DNA of 64,000 nt from contig JAUJOF010000006.1 of assembly GCA_030447785.1 (NCBI GenBank), positions 1 to 64,000 of the forward strand. The letters run 5' to 3'. The DNA comes from Solirubrobacteraceae bacterium. GTDB taxonomy: Bacteria; Actinomycetota; Thermoleophilia; Solirubrobacterales; Solirubrobacteraceae. A program made the position numbers and the translations under genes. Every line of letters begins with the position of its first letter. Position 1 is the stretch's first letter. The notes beneath the pieces are model-generated. The model worked only from the letters and a program-made list of their open reading frames with translations, made no database searches and was not told the origin of the DNA. Positions 45,726 through 53,469 of the stretch are shown piece after piece.

Positions 45726-47792
45726 GTGTTCGTGCGCTGGGACAACCTGAGTGCCCGCGACGCCGACCAGGCGACGCTGCCCGGCTACCGCGACGCGGTC
45801 GTGCGGCGCTTCGACGCGCCCGAGGCGATGGACACCCGCTTCTACGAGGTCCACGCCAAGTCCGCGCTCAACCGGGTCCCCGAGCGCTCACAGGTCCCGT
45901 TCCGCTGGACGATCAACCCGTATCGGGGCTGCGCGCATGCGTGCCATTTCTGCAGCTCTCCGGAGACGCCGACCCTCCTGGCCGACGGCCGCACCAAGCC
46001 CATCGCCGACCTGCGTGTGGGCGAGGCGATCATCGGAACCGAGGTCCGCGGGCGCTACCGCCGCTACGTCGAGACGGAAGTACTCGACCACTGGCTGGTG
46101 TGGAAGCACGCCTACGCAGTCCATCTCGAGGACGGAACGCGCCTGGTCACCAGCGGCGACCACCGATTCCTGACCGAGCGAGGATGGAAGCACGTCGCGG
46201 ACGCCTCAGGCCACGCCCAGCGCCCTCATCTGACGACGAACAACGCCCTGCTCGGCACCGGCCGCTTCGAGACGCCGCCCAGGCCCTGTGCCGACTACCG
46301 CCGCGGGTATCTCTGCGGCCTGGTGCGCGGTGACGGGCATCTGAGTTCTCGGCCCTATCCCCCGAAACGGCGAAGGACGACGGTCAACCACACCTTCCGG
46401 CTGGCGCTCACCGACTTCGAGGCGCTGCGCCGCGCGAAGGACTACCTCTGCTCGGCGGGCGCCGAGACGCACGACTACGAGTTCAAGGTCGCGGGTGCGT
46501 CGTGCCGGCCGATGCGCTCCATCGCGAGCGGGGCAGGCGCCACGGTGAGACGGATCCAAGAGCTCGTCGAGTGGCCCAGGCAGCCCAACAACCAGTGGCG
46601 CAAGGGCTTTCTGGCCGGCATCTTCGACGCTGAGGGGTCGTGCGCCAGCGGCAGTGCCCTGCGCATCGCCAACCAGGACGGCTTCATCATCCACTGGACC
46701 CGCAGCTGCCTCGAGCACTTCGGCTTCGACACCGTCGTGGAGGGACCGCGGCCCAACGGCTGTCCCTACGTCCGCATCCGCGGAGGCCTGAGGGAGCGCC
46801 TGCGGTTCTTCCACCTCACCGATCCCGCGATCACCCGCAAGCGCACCGTGCAGGGGCTCGCGCTGAAGTCCGATGCCCAGACACGAGTGGTGGGCATCGA
46901 GCCGATCGGCATGGAGCTACCCCTCTTCGACATCACCACCGGCACCGGCGACTTCATCGCCGATGGCGTGGTCAGCCACAACTGCTTCGCGCGCCCGACG
47001 CACACCTACCTGGGCTTCGACGCGGGGCGCGACTTCGAGAAGGAGATCGTCGTCAAGGTCAACGTGCCCGAGGTGCTGCGCGCGGAGCTGCGCCGCCCCT
47101 CGTGGAAGGGCGAGCACGTGGCCATGGGCACCAACACGGACCCCTACCAGTGGGTGGAGGGCCGCTACCGGCTGATGCCCGGGATCTGGGAGGCGCTGCG
47201 CGACGCGCGCAATCCCGCGTCGGTGCTGACCAAGTCGCCCCTTCTGTTGCGCGACCTCGGGCTCATGCGCGAGCTGGGCGAGGTGGCTGACTTCAGCGCC
47301 AACCTGTCGGTGCCCACGCTGGACGAGAAGGCCTGGCGGGCGACCGAGCCCCACACCCCCAACCCGCGGGCGCGGCTGGAGGCGGTGGCCGAGCTCAATC
47401 GCGCGGGGATTCCGACCGGCGTGCTCGTGGCGCCGCTGATGCCGGGAATCAACGACGCGCCCGAGCAGGTTGAGGCGCTGCTGACGGCGGCGGAGGCGGC
47501 CGGCGCGGTGGGCATCGGCGGCATCGCGCTGCACCTGCGCGGCGAGACGCGCGGCGTGTTCCTCGACTGGCTGCGCAGCGCGCGGCCCGACCTGGTGAAC
47601 CGCTACGAGCGCCTGTACGCCCGCGGGGCCTACGCGCCGCCGGCCGAGCGCGAGCGGCTGGGCGCGCTGGTGCGCGGCCGCGGGGCGCCCGCTCCGTCGC
47701 GGTTCGGGGCGGGGCGGCGGGAGGTCGACCGAGCCGCGGAGGTCGGCCGGGGAGAGGTGCGCCCGGCCCACCGCCAAGAGGCGCTGTTCTGA
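45726..47792 (+). CDS. Rv2578c-family radical SAM protein containing an intein
   Basis: Host protein is a radical SAM enzyme of unknown reaction related to M. tuberculosis Rv2578c. N-extein: INPYRGCAHACHF with cluster cysteines C69 and C73. C-extein resumes with CFARPTHTYLGFDAGRDFEKE, then MGTNTDPYQWVEGRYRL, LTKSPLLLRD and VLVAPLMPGIND. The 688-residue precursor consists of 344 host residues and a 344-residue intein at 76-419. After splicing the CxxxCxxC site is rebuilt with Cys420 as third ligand. Start GTG 45726, with GTG 45732 as alternative. The gene follows miaB. Confidence 0.93.
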   Translation: MFVRWDNLSARDADQATLPGYRDAVVRRFDAPEAMDTRFYEVHAKSALNRVPERSQVPFRWTINPYRGCAHACHFCSSPETPTLLADGRTKPIADLRVGEAIIGTEVRGRYRRYVETEVLDHWLVWKHAYAVHLEDGTRLVTSGDHRFLTERGWKHVADASGHAQRPHLTTNNALLGTGRFETPPRPCADYRRGYLCGLVRGDGHLSSRPYPPKRRRTTVNHTFRLALTDFEALRRAKDYLCSAGAETHDYEFKVAGASCRPMRSIASGAGATVRRIQELVEWPRQPNNQWRKGFLAGIFDAEGSCASGSALRIANQDGFIIHWTRSCLEHFGFDTVVEGPRPNGCPYVRIRGGLRERLRFFHLTDPAITRKRTVQGLALKSDAQTRVVGIEPIGMELPLFDITTGTGDFIADGVVSHNCFARPTHTYLGFDAGRDFEKEIVVKVNVPEVLRAELRRPSWKGEHVAMGTNTDPYQWVEGRYRLMPGIWEALRDARNPASVLTKSPLLLRDLGLMRELGEVADFSANLSVPTLDEKAWRATEPHTPNPRARLEAVAELNRAGIPTGVLVAPLMPGINDAPEQVEALLTAAEAAGAVGIGGIALHLRGETRGVFLDWLRSARPDLVNRYERLYARGAYAPPAERERLGALVRGRGAPAPSRFGAGRREVDRAAEVGRGEVRPAHRQEALF
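45951..46982 (+). mobile_element. Intein with LAGLIDADG homing endonuclease
   Basis: Protein-splicing element with Cys76 at the N-terminal splice junction (CSSPETPTLLADG), block B VTSGDHRFLT (Thr142, His146), dodecapeptides LCGLVRGDGHL (196-206) and FLAGIFDAEGS (295-305), block F VGIEPIGMELPLFDI and block G VVSHN followed by Cys420. All residues needed for class 1 splicing are present, and both acidic residues of the endonuclease (Asp203, Asp301 or Glu303) look intact. Target site is the radical SAM cluster codon. Confidence 0.93.
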
Positions 47793-47856
47793 TGGCCGAG
47801 CGTCTCATCGGGCGGACGCCGGCGGCGTTCGCGCGACTTGACGGCCCACCGGGCGC

Positions 47857-47888
47857 CGATATATCGTTACATATCGACAGTAGCGATA
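47857..47888. promoter_or_regulatory. PadR operator/promoter palindromes
   Basis: CGATATATCG (47857-47866) is a perfect palindrome and TATCG-N7-CGATA (47872-47888) a second inverted repeat. They form the only AT-rich patch in the area, 20-50 nt before the PadR start. PadR proteins generally repress their own genes, so this is the likely operator overlapping the promoter. Confidence 0.65.
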
Positions 47889-47908
47889 CGGATACGAAGG
47901 AGCACACG

Positions 47909-48523
47909 ATGCACACGCATCACGCATGGGGGCTCGACCCCCGACTCGCGGGCTGGCTCTCCATGGGCGGTCCCCATCGCGGTGGCCACGGGCGCGGCCG
48001 GCACCGGCACCACCGAGGCGGCGGCCCGTTCGGCTTCGGACCGCCCGGCATGCACCGCGGCCCGCGGGCGCGGCGGGGCAACGTCCGCGCCGCCCTGCTC
48101 GCCCTGCTGGCCGAGGAGCCGCGCAACGGCTACCAGCTGATGCAGGAGATCGAGGACCGCAGCGGCGGCGCCTGGCGTCCGAGCCCCGGCTCGGTCTACC
48201 CGGCGCTCCAGCAGCTCGAGGATGAGGGACTCATTCGCGCGGAGGCCTCCGGCACCCGCAAGCTGTTCCACCTCACGGACGAGGGCCGCACCGCCGCCCA
48301 GGCCGGGGACGCCGCCCCCTGGGAGGCGGCCGGCGAGGCCGTTGACACCGAAGCCTGGGAACTCCTGGGCGGCATGAAGCAGGTCGGCCTCGCAGCCTCG
48401 CAGATCGCTCAGATCGGGACCCCCGAGCAGGTCGCCGCGGCGCAAGAGATCCTCACCAACGCCCGCAAGTCGCTCTACGGGATCCTCGCCGAGGACGAGC
48501 CCGAGCCGCCGCGGGAGGCCTGA
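47909..48523 (+). CDS. PadR-family transcriptional regulator
   Basis: Winged-helix repressor. The N-terminal 55 residues are His/Gly/Arg/Pro-rich (HRGGHGRGRHRHHRGGG) as in many actinobacterial PadR proteins and could bind metal. The wHTH is VRAALLALLAEEPRNGYQLMQEIEDRSGGAWRPSPGSVYPALQQLEDEGLI, and the C-terminal helix is for dimerisation. Total 204 residues. ATG 47909 is selected since AAGGAG lies 8 nt upstream and the operator precedes it. The ORF start at 47792 would place the operator inside the gene. Its targets beyond itself are unknown. Confidence 0.9.
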   Translation: MHTHHAWGLDPRLAGWLSMGGPHRGGHGRGRHRHHRGGGPFGFGPPGMHRGPRARRGNVRAALLALLAEEPRNGYQLMQEIEDRSGGAWRPSPGSVYPALQQLEDEGLIRAEASGTRKLFHLTDEGRTAAQAGDAAPWEAAGEAVDTEAWELLGGMKQVGLAASQIAQIGTPEQVAAAQEILTNARKSLYGILAEDEPEPPREA

Positions 48524-48691
48524 AAACCGGCCAACGCCTTGCCGCCGCGTGCGCTAGGTCTCCTTCGGCGGACGCGGCGCGCCCGCCGGCACTTCGTGGG
48601 GAGCCGGCGTCACGACGCCGTCGGGCAGCGCGTCGACGTCCCGAGCCGCCGAGGATCGGCCGGCAAGCGCCAATGCTAGGCGCCCGTCCGG

Positions 48692-49492
48692 TCAGCCGCG
48701 CTTGTGCGCCTGGCCGGCGGCGATGTCCTCGGCCACGCGGTCGGCGCCCAGCCGGCGGTTGACCGCGTCGGCGGTCTCGGGGGCCAGGCCGGCGAAGGTC
48801 GCGCCCAGGCGCAGGCCCAGCGGTGCGACGTCGACCTCGGCGAGGTCGCGCTCGATCGCGCGGGCGACGGCCCGTCCGACGTCCTCGGGTGTCTTGGTGC
48901 CGGCGAACCACGGCAGGACCGTGCCCGATTCGTGGAACATCCCGGCACCGCGGATGAAGCCGGGGAACACGCAGGAGACGCCGACGCCGGTGCCGGCCAG
49001 CTCGCTGCGAAGCGCCAGCGAGAAGCCCCGCAGGGCGAACTTGGTCGCGCTGTAGACCGAGCTGCCCGTGGTCGCGGCCTTGCCCGACAGGGAGGAGACG
49101 AAGACCAGCTGGCCGCGCCCGCGCTCGACCATGGCGGGGGAGAGGGCGCGGGCCAGCTGCATGGGGGCGCGCAGGTTCACGTCGAGGGCCGCGTCGATCT
49201 GGGCCGGTTCGAAGCTGGCCAGCCGCCCGGACCCCGGCAGCGCCGCGTTGGCCACCAGCACGTCGACCTGCCCGGCCTCGGCCGCGAGGTGCTCGACGTC
49301 GCCGGGCCGGCCGAGATCGACGGCCAGCCCACGGGCGCCGCGACCCAACTCGTCCGCGAGGTCGTCGAGCGCCACGGATCGCCGGCCGGTGAGCAGCAAC
49401 CGCGCCCCGTGCGAGGCGAGCTCGCGCGCGATCGCCCGGCCCAGCCCCCCGGTGGCGCCGGTGAGCAGGACGTGGCGGCCGCCGAGCTGCAT
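48692..49492 (-). CDS. SDR-family oxidoreductase
   Basis: NAD(P)-dependent short-chain dehydrogenase. The cofactor motif is VLLTGATGGLGRAIA (residues 8-21), followed by ANAALPG, and the active site Ser-Tyr-Lys is SSLSGKAATTGSSVYSATKFAL. The tail (VARAIERDLAEVDV) resembles SDRs acting on lipids or fatty-acid derived substrates. Length is 266 residues. ATG 49492 is used with TAGGGT 8 nt upstream rather than the ORF start at 49732. Confidence 0.9.
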   Translation of the reverse strand: MQLGGRHVLLTGATGGLGRAIARELASHGARLLLTGRRSVALDDLADELGRGARGLAVDLGRPGDVEHLAAEAGQVDVLVANAALPGSGRLASFEPAQIDAALDVNLRAPMQLARALSPAMVERGRGQLVFVSSLSGKAATTGSSVYSATKFALRGFSLALRSELAGTGVGVSCVFPGFIRGAGMFHESGTVLPWFAGTKTPEDVGRAVARAIERDLAEVDVAPLGLRLGATFAGLAPETADAVNRRLGADRVAEDIAAGQAHKRG

Positions 49493-49500
49493 GGTCCTAG

Positions 49501-49506
49501 ACCCTA
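49501..49506 (-). promoter_or_regulatory. -10 hexamer of the SDR gene
   Basis: TAGGGT on the minus strand ends 8 nt before ATG 49492. Confidence 0.4.
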
Positions 49507-49548
49507 TCCGCTGGGGCGGAGGCCGGCGGCCGCGCGGCGGACGGCGCG

Positions 49549-50709
49549 CTACCCGCTCGGAAACACCGCGACCGTCGCGGTGAAGCCGTGCACGAAGGGG
49601 CGCCCGCCCACCGGACCGATCTCGCCGGCGGCGAAGAAGCCGGCGGCCGGGGCTCCCAGCTGCTCGTCGAGTACGCGGGTGTCGTGGTCCGAGGCGCCGA
49701 ACATCGCCGCACCGCGACCGTTGCAGGTGCACAGCAGCGCGCCCGCGGGGCGTGCCCCGCCCAGTGCCTCCCGGCGCAGGGCCAGCGCCTCGCGCAGTTC
49801 ACGATCGGCCGAGTCCGCGTCGCGCACGTGCAGGCGGACGACCGTGCCCGGCTCGATGGTCGCACCGACGGTGATGGCACCGGATCCGGGGTCGGCGCCC
49901 GCGAGCCCGCTGACGAGGAAGTCGTCGGGCCCGTACTCGGCCTTGGGCCCGCCGATCACCACGCCCATGAGCAGGCCGCGCCCGACCAGCGCCTTCTGCG
50001 CGCCCTCCAGCCCATCGACGACCTCACGCAGCTTCTCGATCGCCGGTCGGCCGGCCAGCTCGCGGATCATGTGGCCGTCGCCGGCGGTCACCGTCAGCTC
50101 GGGTCCCAGCGGCGCGGCGCCCTGGGAGACGCACGGGAGGATCTCCACGTCGGTGAAGCGCAGACCCACCGCACCGTTGTGGTGCACCTCGTCGTCGCAC
50201 AACAGTGTGGCCCGACCGTCGACGTGCGCGCTGGAAAGCCCGCCCAGCACGGGCACGCCGGGCGCGTAGTCGTGCAGCCGGCGCAGCACGCCGTCGGTGG
50301 GAAAGCTGAGGGGATCGGGCAGGAGCACGGCGGCCGTGGCGCCCTCGAGGTCGGGCAGTCCGCTGATCGCCATGCCCTCGGATACGCGCAGCACGTCGGC
50401 GTGGAAGGCCTGCGCGCCCCCGCCGTCCAGCGCCGCGGCCCAGACGGCCACCGCCGTGCCGTTCTCGACCTCGCGCCCGTCGCCGAGCACGCCCCCCGCG
50501 CCGCACCCGGCCAGGGCGGCGGGGGAGAGGACGTCGTGCACGCCCTCGAGGGTCTCCTTGGGCGCGGAGAGGTGCCCGCCCGAGGGGAAGACCAGGGCGA
50601 CGTCGACCGGACGACCGTCGAGCCCGCGCGCGGCCAGCCCGGCGGCCTGCACCGCCGCGACTCGCGCGTCGGGTTCCACCGAGAGCCCGCAACCGATCCG
50701 TACAGCCAC
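49549..50709 (-). CDS. FIST N/C-domain protein
   Basis: 386-residue protein with FIST_N (VALVFPSGGHL, LAGCGAGGVLGDGREVE, AFHADVLRV, VLGGLSSAHVDGRATLL) and FIST_C (about 210-380; GVVIGGPKAEYGPDDFLVSGLAG, RLHVRDADSADREL, GALLCTCNGRGAAMFG, FAAGEIGPVGGRPFVHGFTATV). FIST domains are proposed small-ligand sensors in signalling proteins. Here it stands alone without an output domain. Start GTG 50709, 7 nt after TATCGT on the minus strand. Confidence 0.88.
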   Translation of the reverse strand: MAVRIGCGLSVEPDARVAAVQAAGLAARGLDGRPVDVALVFPSGGHLSAPKETLEGVHDVLSPAALAGCGAGGVLGDGREVENGTAVAVWAAALDGGGAQAFHADVLRVSEGMAISGLPDLEGATAAVLLPDPLSFPTDGVLRRLHDYAPGVPVLGGLSSAHVDGRATLLCDDEVHHNGAVGLRFTDVEILPCVSQGAAPLGPELTVTAGDGHMIRELAGRPAIEKLREVVDGLEGAQKALVGRGLLMGVVIGGPKAEYGPDDFLVSGLAGADPGSGAITVGATIEPGTVVRLHVRDADSADRELREALALRREALGGARPAGALLCTCNGRGAAMFGASDHDTRVLDEQLGAPAAGFFAAGEIGPVGGRPFVHGFTATVAVFPSG

Positions 50710-50716
50710 CCCGGCG

Positions 50717-50722
50717 ACGATA
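50717..50722 (-). promoter_or_regulatory. -10 hexamer of the FIST gene
   Basis: TATCGT on the minus strand ends 7 nt before GTG 50709. Confidence 0.45.
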
Positions 50723-50825
50723 CTCCGCCCGGGCCCACACGGCGAGGAGCCTCGCGGGCTCGGCCCCAACGAGCGGGCGCCGGCTGCCGGCGAGGTCGCC
50801 CGCGCTCCATCGCCATCCTCTGTCC

Positions 50826-51719
50826 GTGCGCAGCGTCCTGGCCCTCTTCGGCCCCACCGCCGTGGGCAAGACCGCGTTCGCCATCGCGCTGGCCGACCGT
50901 CTGCGCGCGCGCGGCGACGACCCCGTGGCCGTCTCGGCCGACGCACTGCAGGTCTACGCGGGCCTGGAGATCCTCACGGGGGTCGCCTCGCGCGCCGAGC
51001 GCGCGCGCCTCGAGCACCGCCTCGTGGCCTTCGTCGGGGTCGGAGAGCGCTTCAGCGTGGCCGAGTACCAGCCGCTGGCCCACCGCGAGATCGACGGCCT
51101 GCTCGCCGCCGGGCGCAGGCCGATCGTGGTGGGCGGCACCGGCCTCTACCTGCGCGCGGCGCTGGCCGGACTCGAGCTGCGCCCTGCGCCGCGGCCCGGC
51201 GTGCGCGAGCGCCTGGAGGAGGAGGCCGGCGTGCGCGGCCCGGCCTTCCTGCACGCGCGCCTGACCGATCTCGCCCCCTGGGCCGCGCAACGCATCGCCC
51301 CCACCGATCGCAGCCGCGTCATCCGCGCCCTGGAGCTACACGAGCAGGGCGCGCTGCACCCCCCGGAGGCACAGAGCGAGCTGTGGACCGCCCGCACGCG
51401 CCACCCCACCCGCCTGATCGGCCTGGTCATGCAGCGCGACGCCCTGCGCGCGCGCATCGACGAGCGCGTGGACGCGATGGTCGCGGCGGGTGCCGCCCAG
51501 GAGGTTCGCGCCGCCGACGCGCGGCGAGCCAGCGCCACCGCGCGCGCCGCCGTCGGCTTTCGCGAGCTGCTCGATGAAGGCGACGTGGAGGCCATGAAGC
51601 GCCGCACCCGCCGCTACGCGCGCCGCCAGGTGACCTGGTTGCGCAAGCTGCCCGGCGCCGAGGTGATCGACGTCACCGCCCGTGCGCCCGAGGACGTCGC
51701 CGCCCAGGTGCTCCCGTAG
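50826..51719 (+). CDS. miaA: tRNA dimethylallyltransferase
   Basis: Adds the isopentenyl group to A37 of tRNA, producing the substrate of MiaB. P-loop GPTAVGKT (residues 9-16), SADALQVYAGLEILTG where most relatives have SADSRQVYRG, VVGGTGLYLRAAL, and APTDRSRVIRALELHE. The C-terminal half has RRYARRQVTWLRKL. Length is 297 residues. Start GTG 50826. Upstream CATCCT lies 6 nt before it. dapF follows after 10 bp. Confidence 0.95.
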   Translation: MRSVLALFGPTAVGKTAFAIALADRLRARGDDPVAVSADALQVYAGLEILTGVASRAERARLEHRLVAFVGVGERFSVAEYQPLAHREIDGLLAAGRRPIVVGGTGLYLRAALAGLELRPAPRPGVRERLEEEAGVRGPAFLHARLTDLAPWAAQRIAPTDRSRVIRALELHEQGALHPPEAQSELWTARTRHPTRLIGLVMQRDALRARIDERVDAMVAAGAAQEVRAADARRASATARAAVGFRELLDEGDVEAMKRRTRRYARRQVTWLRKLPGAEVIDVTARAPEDVAAQVLP

Positions 51720-51729
51720 GGTCTTGGCC

Positions 51730-52572
51730 GTGCGCCTCGAGAAGTGGCAGGCCCTGGGCAACGACTATCTCATCGCCGAGCGCGACACCCTCGGGCTGAC
51801 GCTCACCCCGCCCCGGGTTCGCCGGCTGTGCGACCGCCACACCGGCCCCGGCGCCGACGGCGTCCTGCTCCTCCAGCCCGCCGACGAGCCCGGTTTCGTG
51901 GCGCGGCTGCGCATCTTCAACCCCGACGGCTCCGAGGCCGAGCTGTCGGGCAACGGCGCCCGCGAGGCGATCCTCTACCTGCACCGCCGCGGCTGGACGC
52001 CCGGGCGTACCTTCTCCATCCAGACCGTCGCCGGCGAGCTGCGCGCCACGATCGCCGACGAGCGCTCGGCCCGGGTGGACATGGGCCGCGCCCGGCTGCG
52101 TAGCGCCGACTTCCCCGGCGGCCCAGACAGCGGCGCGGGTGAGCTGCCCGACGGGACCGCCTTCCAGCACGTCTCGATCGGCAACCCACAATGCGCCATC
52201 CACGTGGGCGACACGCAGACGCTCGCCGCGCTCGACCTCCCGGCCCTCGGCCCGCCCATCGAGCACGCGTCCCTGTTTCCCAACCGCACCAACGTCTCGT
52301 GGTGGACGGCGCTCGACGCGCGCACGGTGGGCGCGCGGATCTTCGAGCGCGGGGTGGGCGAGACGCGCTCCAGCGGCACCGGCGCCACCGGCGCCGCGGT
52401 CGCCCACATGCTGCGCGGCGGCGACTCGCCGGTGACCGTGGTCCTCGACGGCGGCGAGCTGGAGGTCGACGTGGGCGAGGACTTCCATGTCGACCTCACG
52501 GGCTGGGCCGAGCCGGTCTACGCCGCCGAGCTGAGCGGGGAGCTGGTGGCCGCGCTCAGGGATCTCGCCTGA
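51730..52572 (+). CDS. dapF: Diaminopimelate epimerase homologue lacking both catalytic cysteines
   Basis: Should interconvert LL- and meso-diaminopimelate. The fold is clear: KWQALGNDYL (Asn11), ADGVLLLQP, IFNPDGSEAEL, IGNPQCAIHV, FPNRTNVSWW, IFERGVGETR. However the two proton-transfer cysteines (Cys73 and Cys217 in E. coli/H. influenzae numbering, within CGNGAR and CGTGA) are both Ser here: Ser73 in SGNGARE and Ser215 in SSGTGATG. The His of GNPH is Gln. Start GTG 51730 gives 280 residues. Whether it works with Ser, or has another role, is open. Convergent with dapD, 6 bp apart. Confidence 0.9.
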   Translation: MRLEKWQALGNDYLIAERDTLGLTLTPPRVRRLCDRHTGPGADGVLLLQPADEPGFVARLRIFNPDGSEAELSGNGAREAILYLHRRGWTPGRTFSIQTVAGELRATIADERSARVDMGRARLRSADFPGGPDSGAGELPDGTAFQHVSIGNPQCAIHVGDTQTLAALDLPALGPPIEHASLFPNRTNVSWWTALDARTVGARIFERGVGETRSSGTGATGAAVAHMLRGGDSPVTVVLDGGELEVDVGEDFHVDLTGWAEPVYAAELSGELVAALRDLA

Positions 52573-52578
52573 AGGGCC

Positions 52579-53469
52579 TCAGACGCTCACCGCGTGCTCG
52601 CGCAGCGCCTCGTTGAGCGAGGTCTTGCGATCGGTGCCCGCGGAGCGCTCGCCGACGATCAGGGCGCAGGGGATGCGGTACTTGCCCGCCTCGAACTTCC
52701 GCTTGCGGGTGCCCGGGATCACGATGGCCCGCGGCGGCACGTGGCCGCGCAGCTCCACCGGCTTCTTGGCGCGCACGTCGATGATGGGGGTGGAGGCGGT
52801 GAGCACCACGCTGGCGCCCAACACCGCCTCGCGGCCCACGCGCACGCCCTCCACGACGACGCAGCGCGAGCCCACGAAGGCGCCGTCCTCGACGATGACC
52901 GGCGTGGCCTGCAGCGGCTCGAGCACGCCACCGATGCCCACGCCCCCGCTGAGGTGCACGTCGGCGCCGATCTGCGCGCACGAGCCCACGGTGGCCCACG
53001 TGTCGACCATCGTGCCCGCGCCGACGTAGGCGCCGATGTTCACGTAGGACGGCATGAGCACAACGCCGGGCGCCAGGTAGCTGCCGTAGCGCACGGTGGC
53101 CGGGGGCACGACACGCACGTTGCGCCGGGCGTAGTCCCCCTTGAGCGCGAGCTTGTCGTGGTAGGAGTAGGGGCCGACCTCGATGATCTCCATCTGCCGG
53201 GTGCGAAAGGCCAGCAGGATCGCCTTCTTGGCCCACTCGTTGATGGTCCAGTCCGCACCGCTCACCGTGGTGGCGTCCTGTCCGTGCGCCCCGGGCGAGG
53301 CGACGCGGACGTGGCCTTCGTCCAGGAGCGCGAGGACCTGGTCGACGGTCGCCGCCGCGTCGCCGTCCAACTCGGACCTGGGCTTCTCGTACAGCTCCTC
53401 GATGCGCGCGGCCAGCGCGACGAGGTCGACGTCGGGGGTGCTCGTGGTCATGGCCCCATGGTCGCTCAT
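52579..53469 (-). CDS. dapD: Tetrahydrodipicolinate N-succinyltransferase
   Basis: Succinylates tetrahydrodipicolinate in the succinylase branch of diaminopimelate synthesis. The centre is a left-handed beta helix made of hexapeptide repeats (VRYGSYLAPGVVLMPSYVNIGAYVGAGTMVDTWATVGSCAQIG is the diagnostic stretch, read in parts), preceded by NEWAKKAILLAFR and followed by VPPRAIVIPGTRKRKF. ATG 53469 overlaps the dapC stop as ATGA. A second ATG at 53451 (MTTSTPD) would also fit. Length is 296 residues. Confidence 0.95.
   Translation of the reverse strand: MSDHGAMTTSTPDVDLVALAARIEELYEKPRSELDGDAAATVDQVLALLDEGHVRVASPGAHGQDATTVSGADWTINEWAKKAILLAFRTRQMEIIEVGPYSYHDKLALKGDYARRNVRVVPPATVRYGSYLAPGVVLMPSYVNIGAYVGAGTMVDTWATVGSCAQIGADVHLSGGVGIGGVLEPLQATPVIVEDGAFVGSRCVVVEGVRVGREAVLGASVVLTASTPIIDVRAKKPVELRGHVPPRAIVIPGTRKRKFEAGKYRIPCALIVGERSAGTDRKTSLNEALREHAVSV

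Noticed and set aside
47792-47908. N-terminal extension of PadR from ATG 47792
   Set aside because: It would contain the operator palindromes and the Shine-Dalgarno site of the ATG at 47909.
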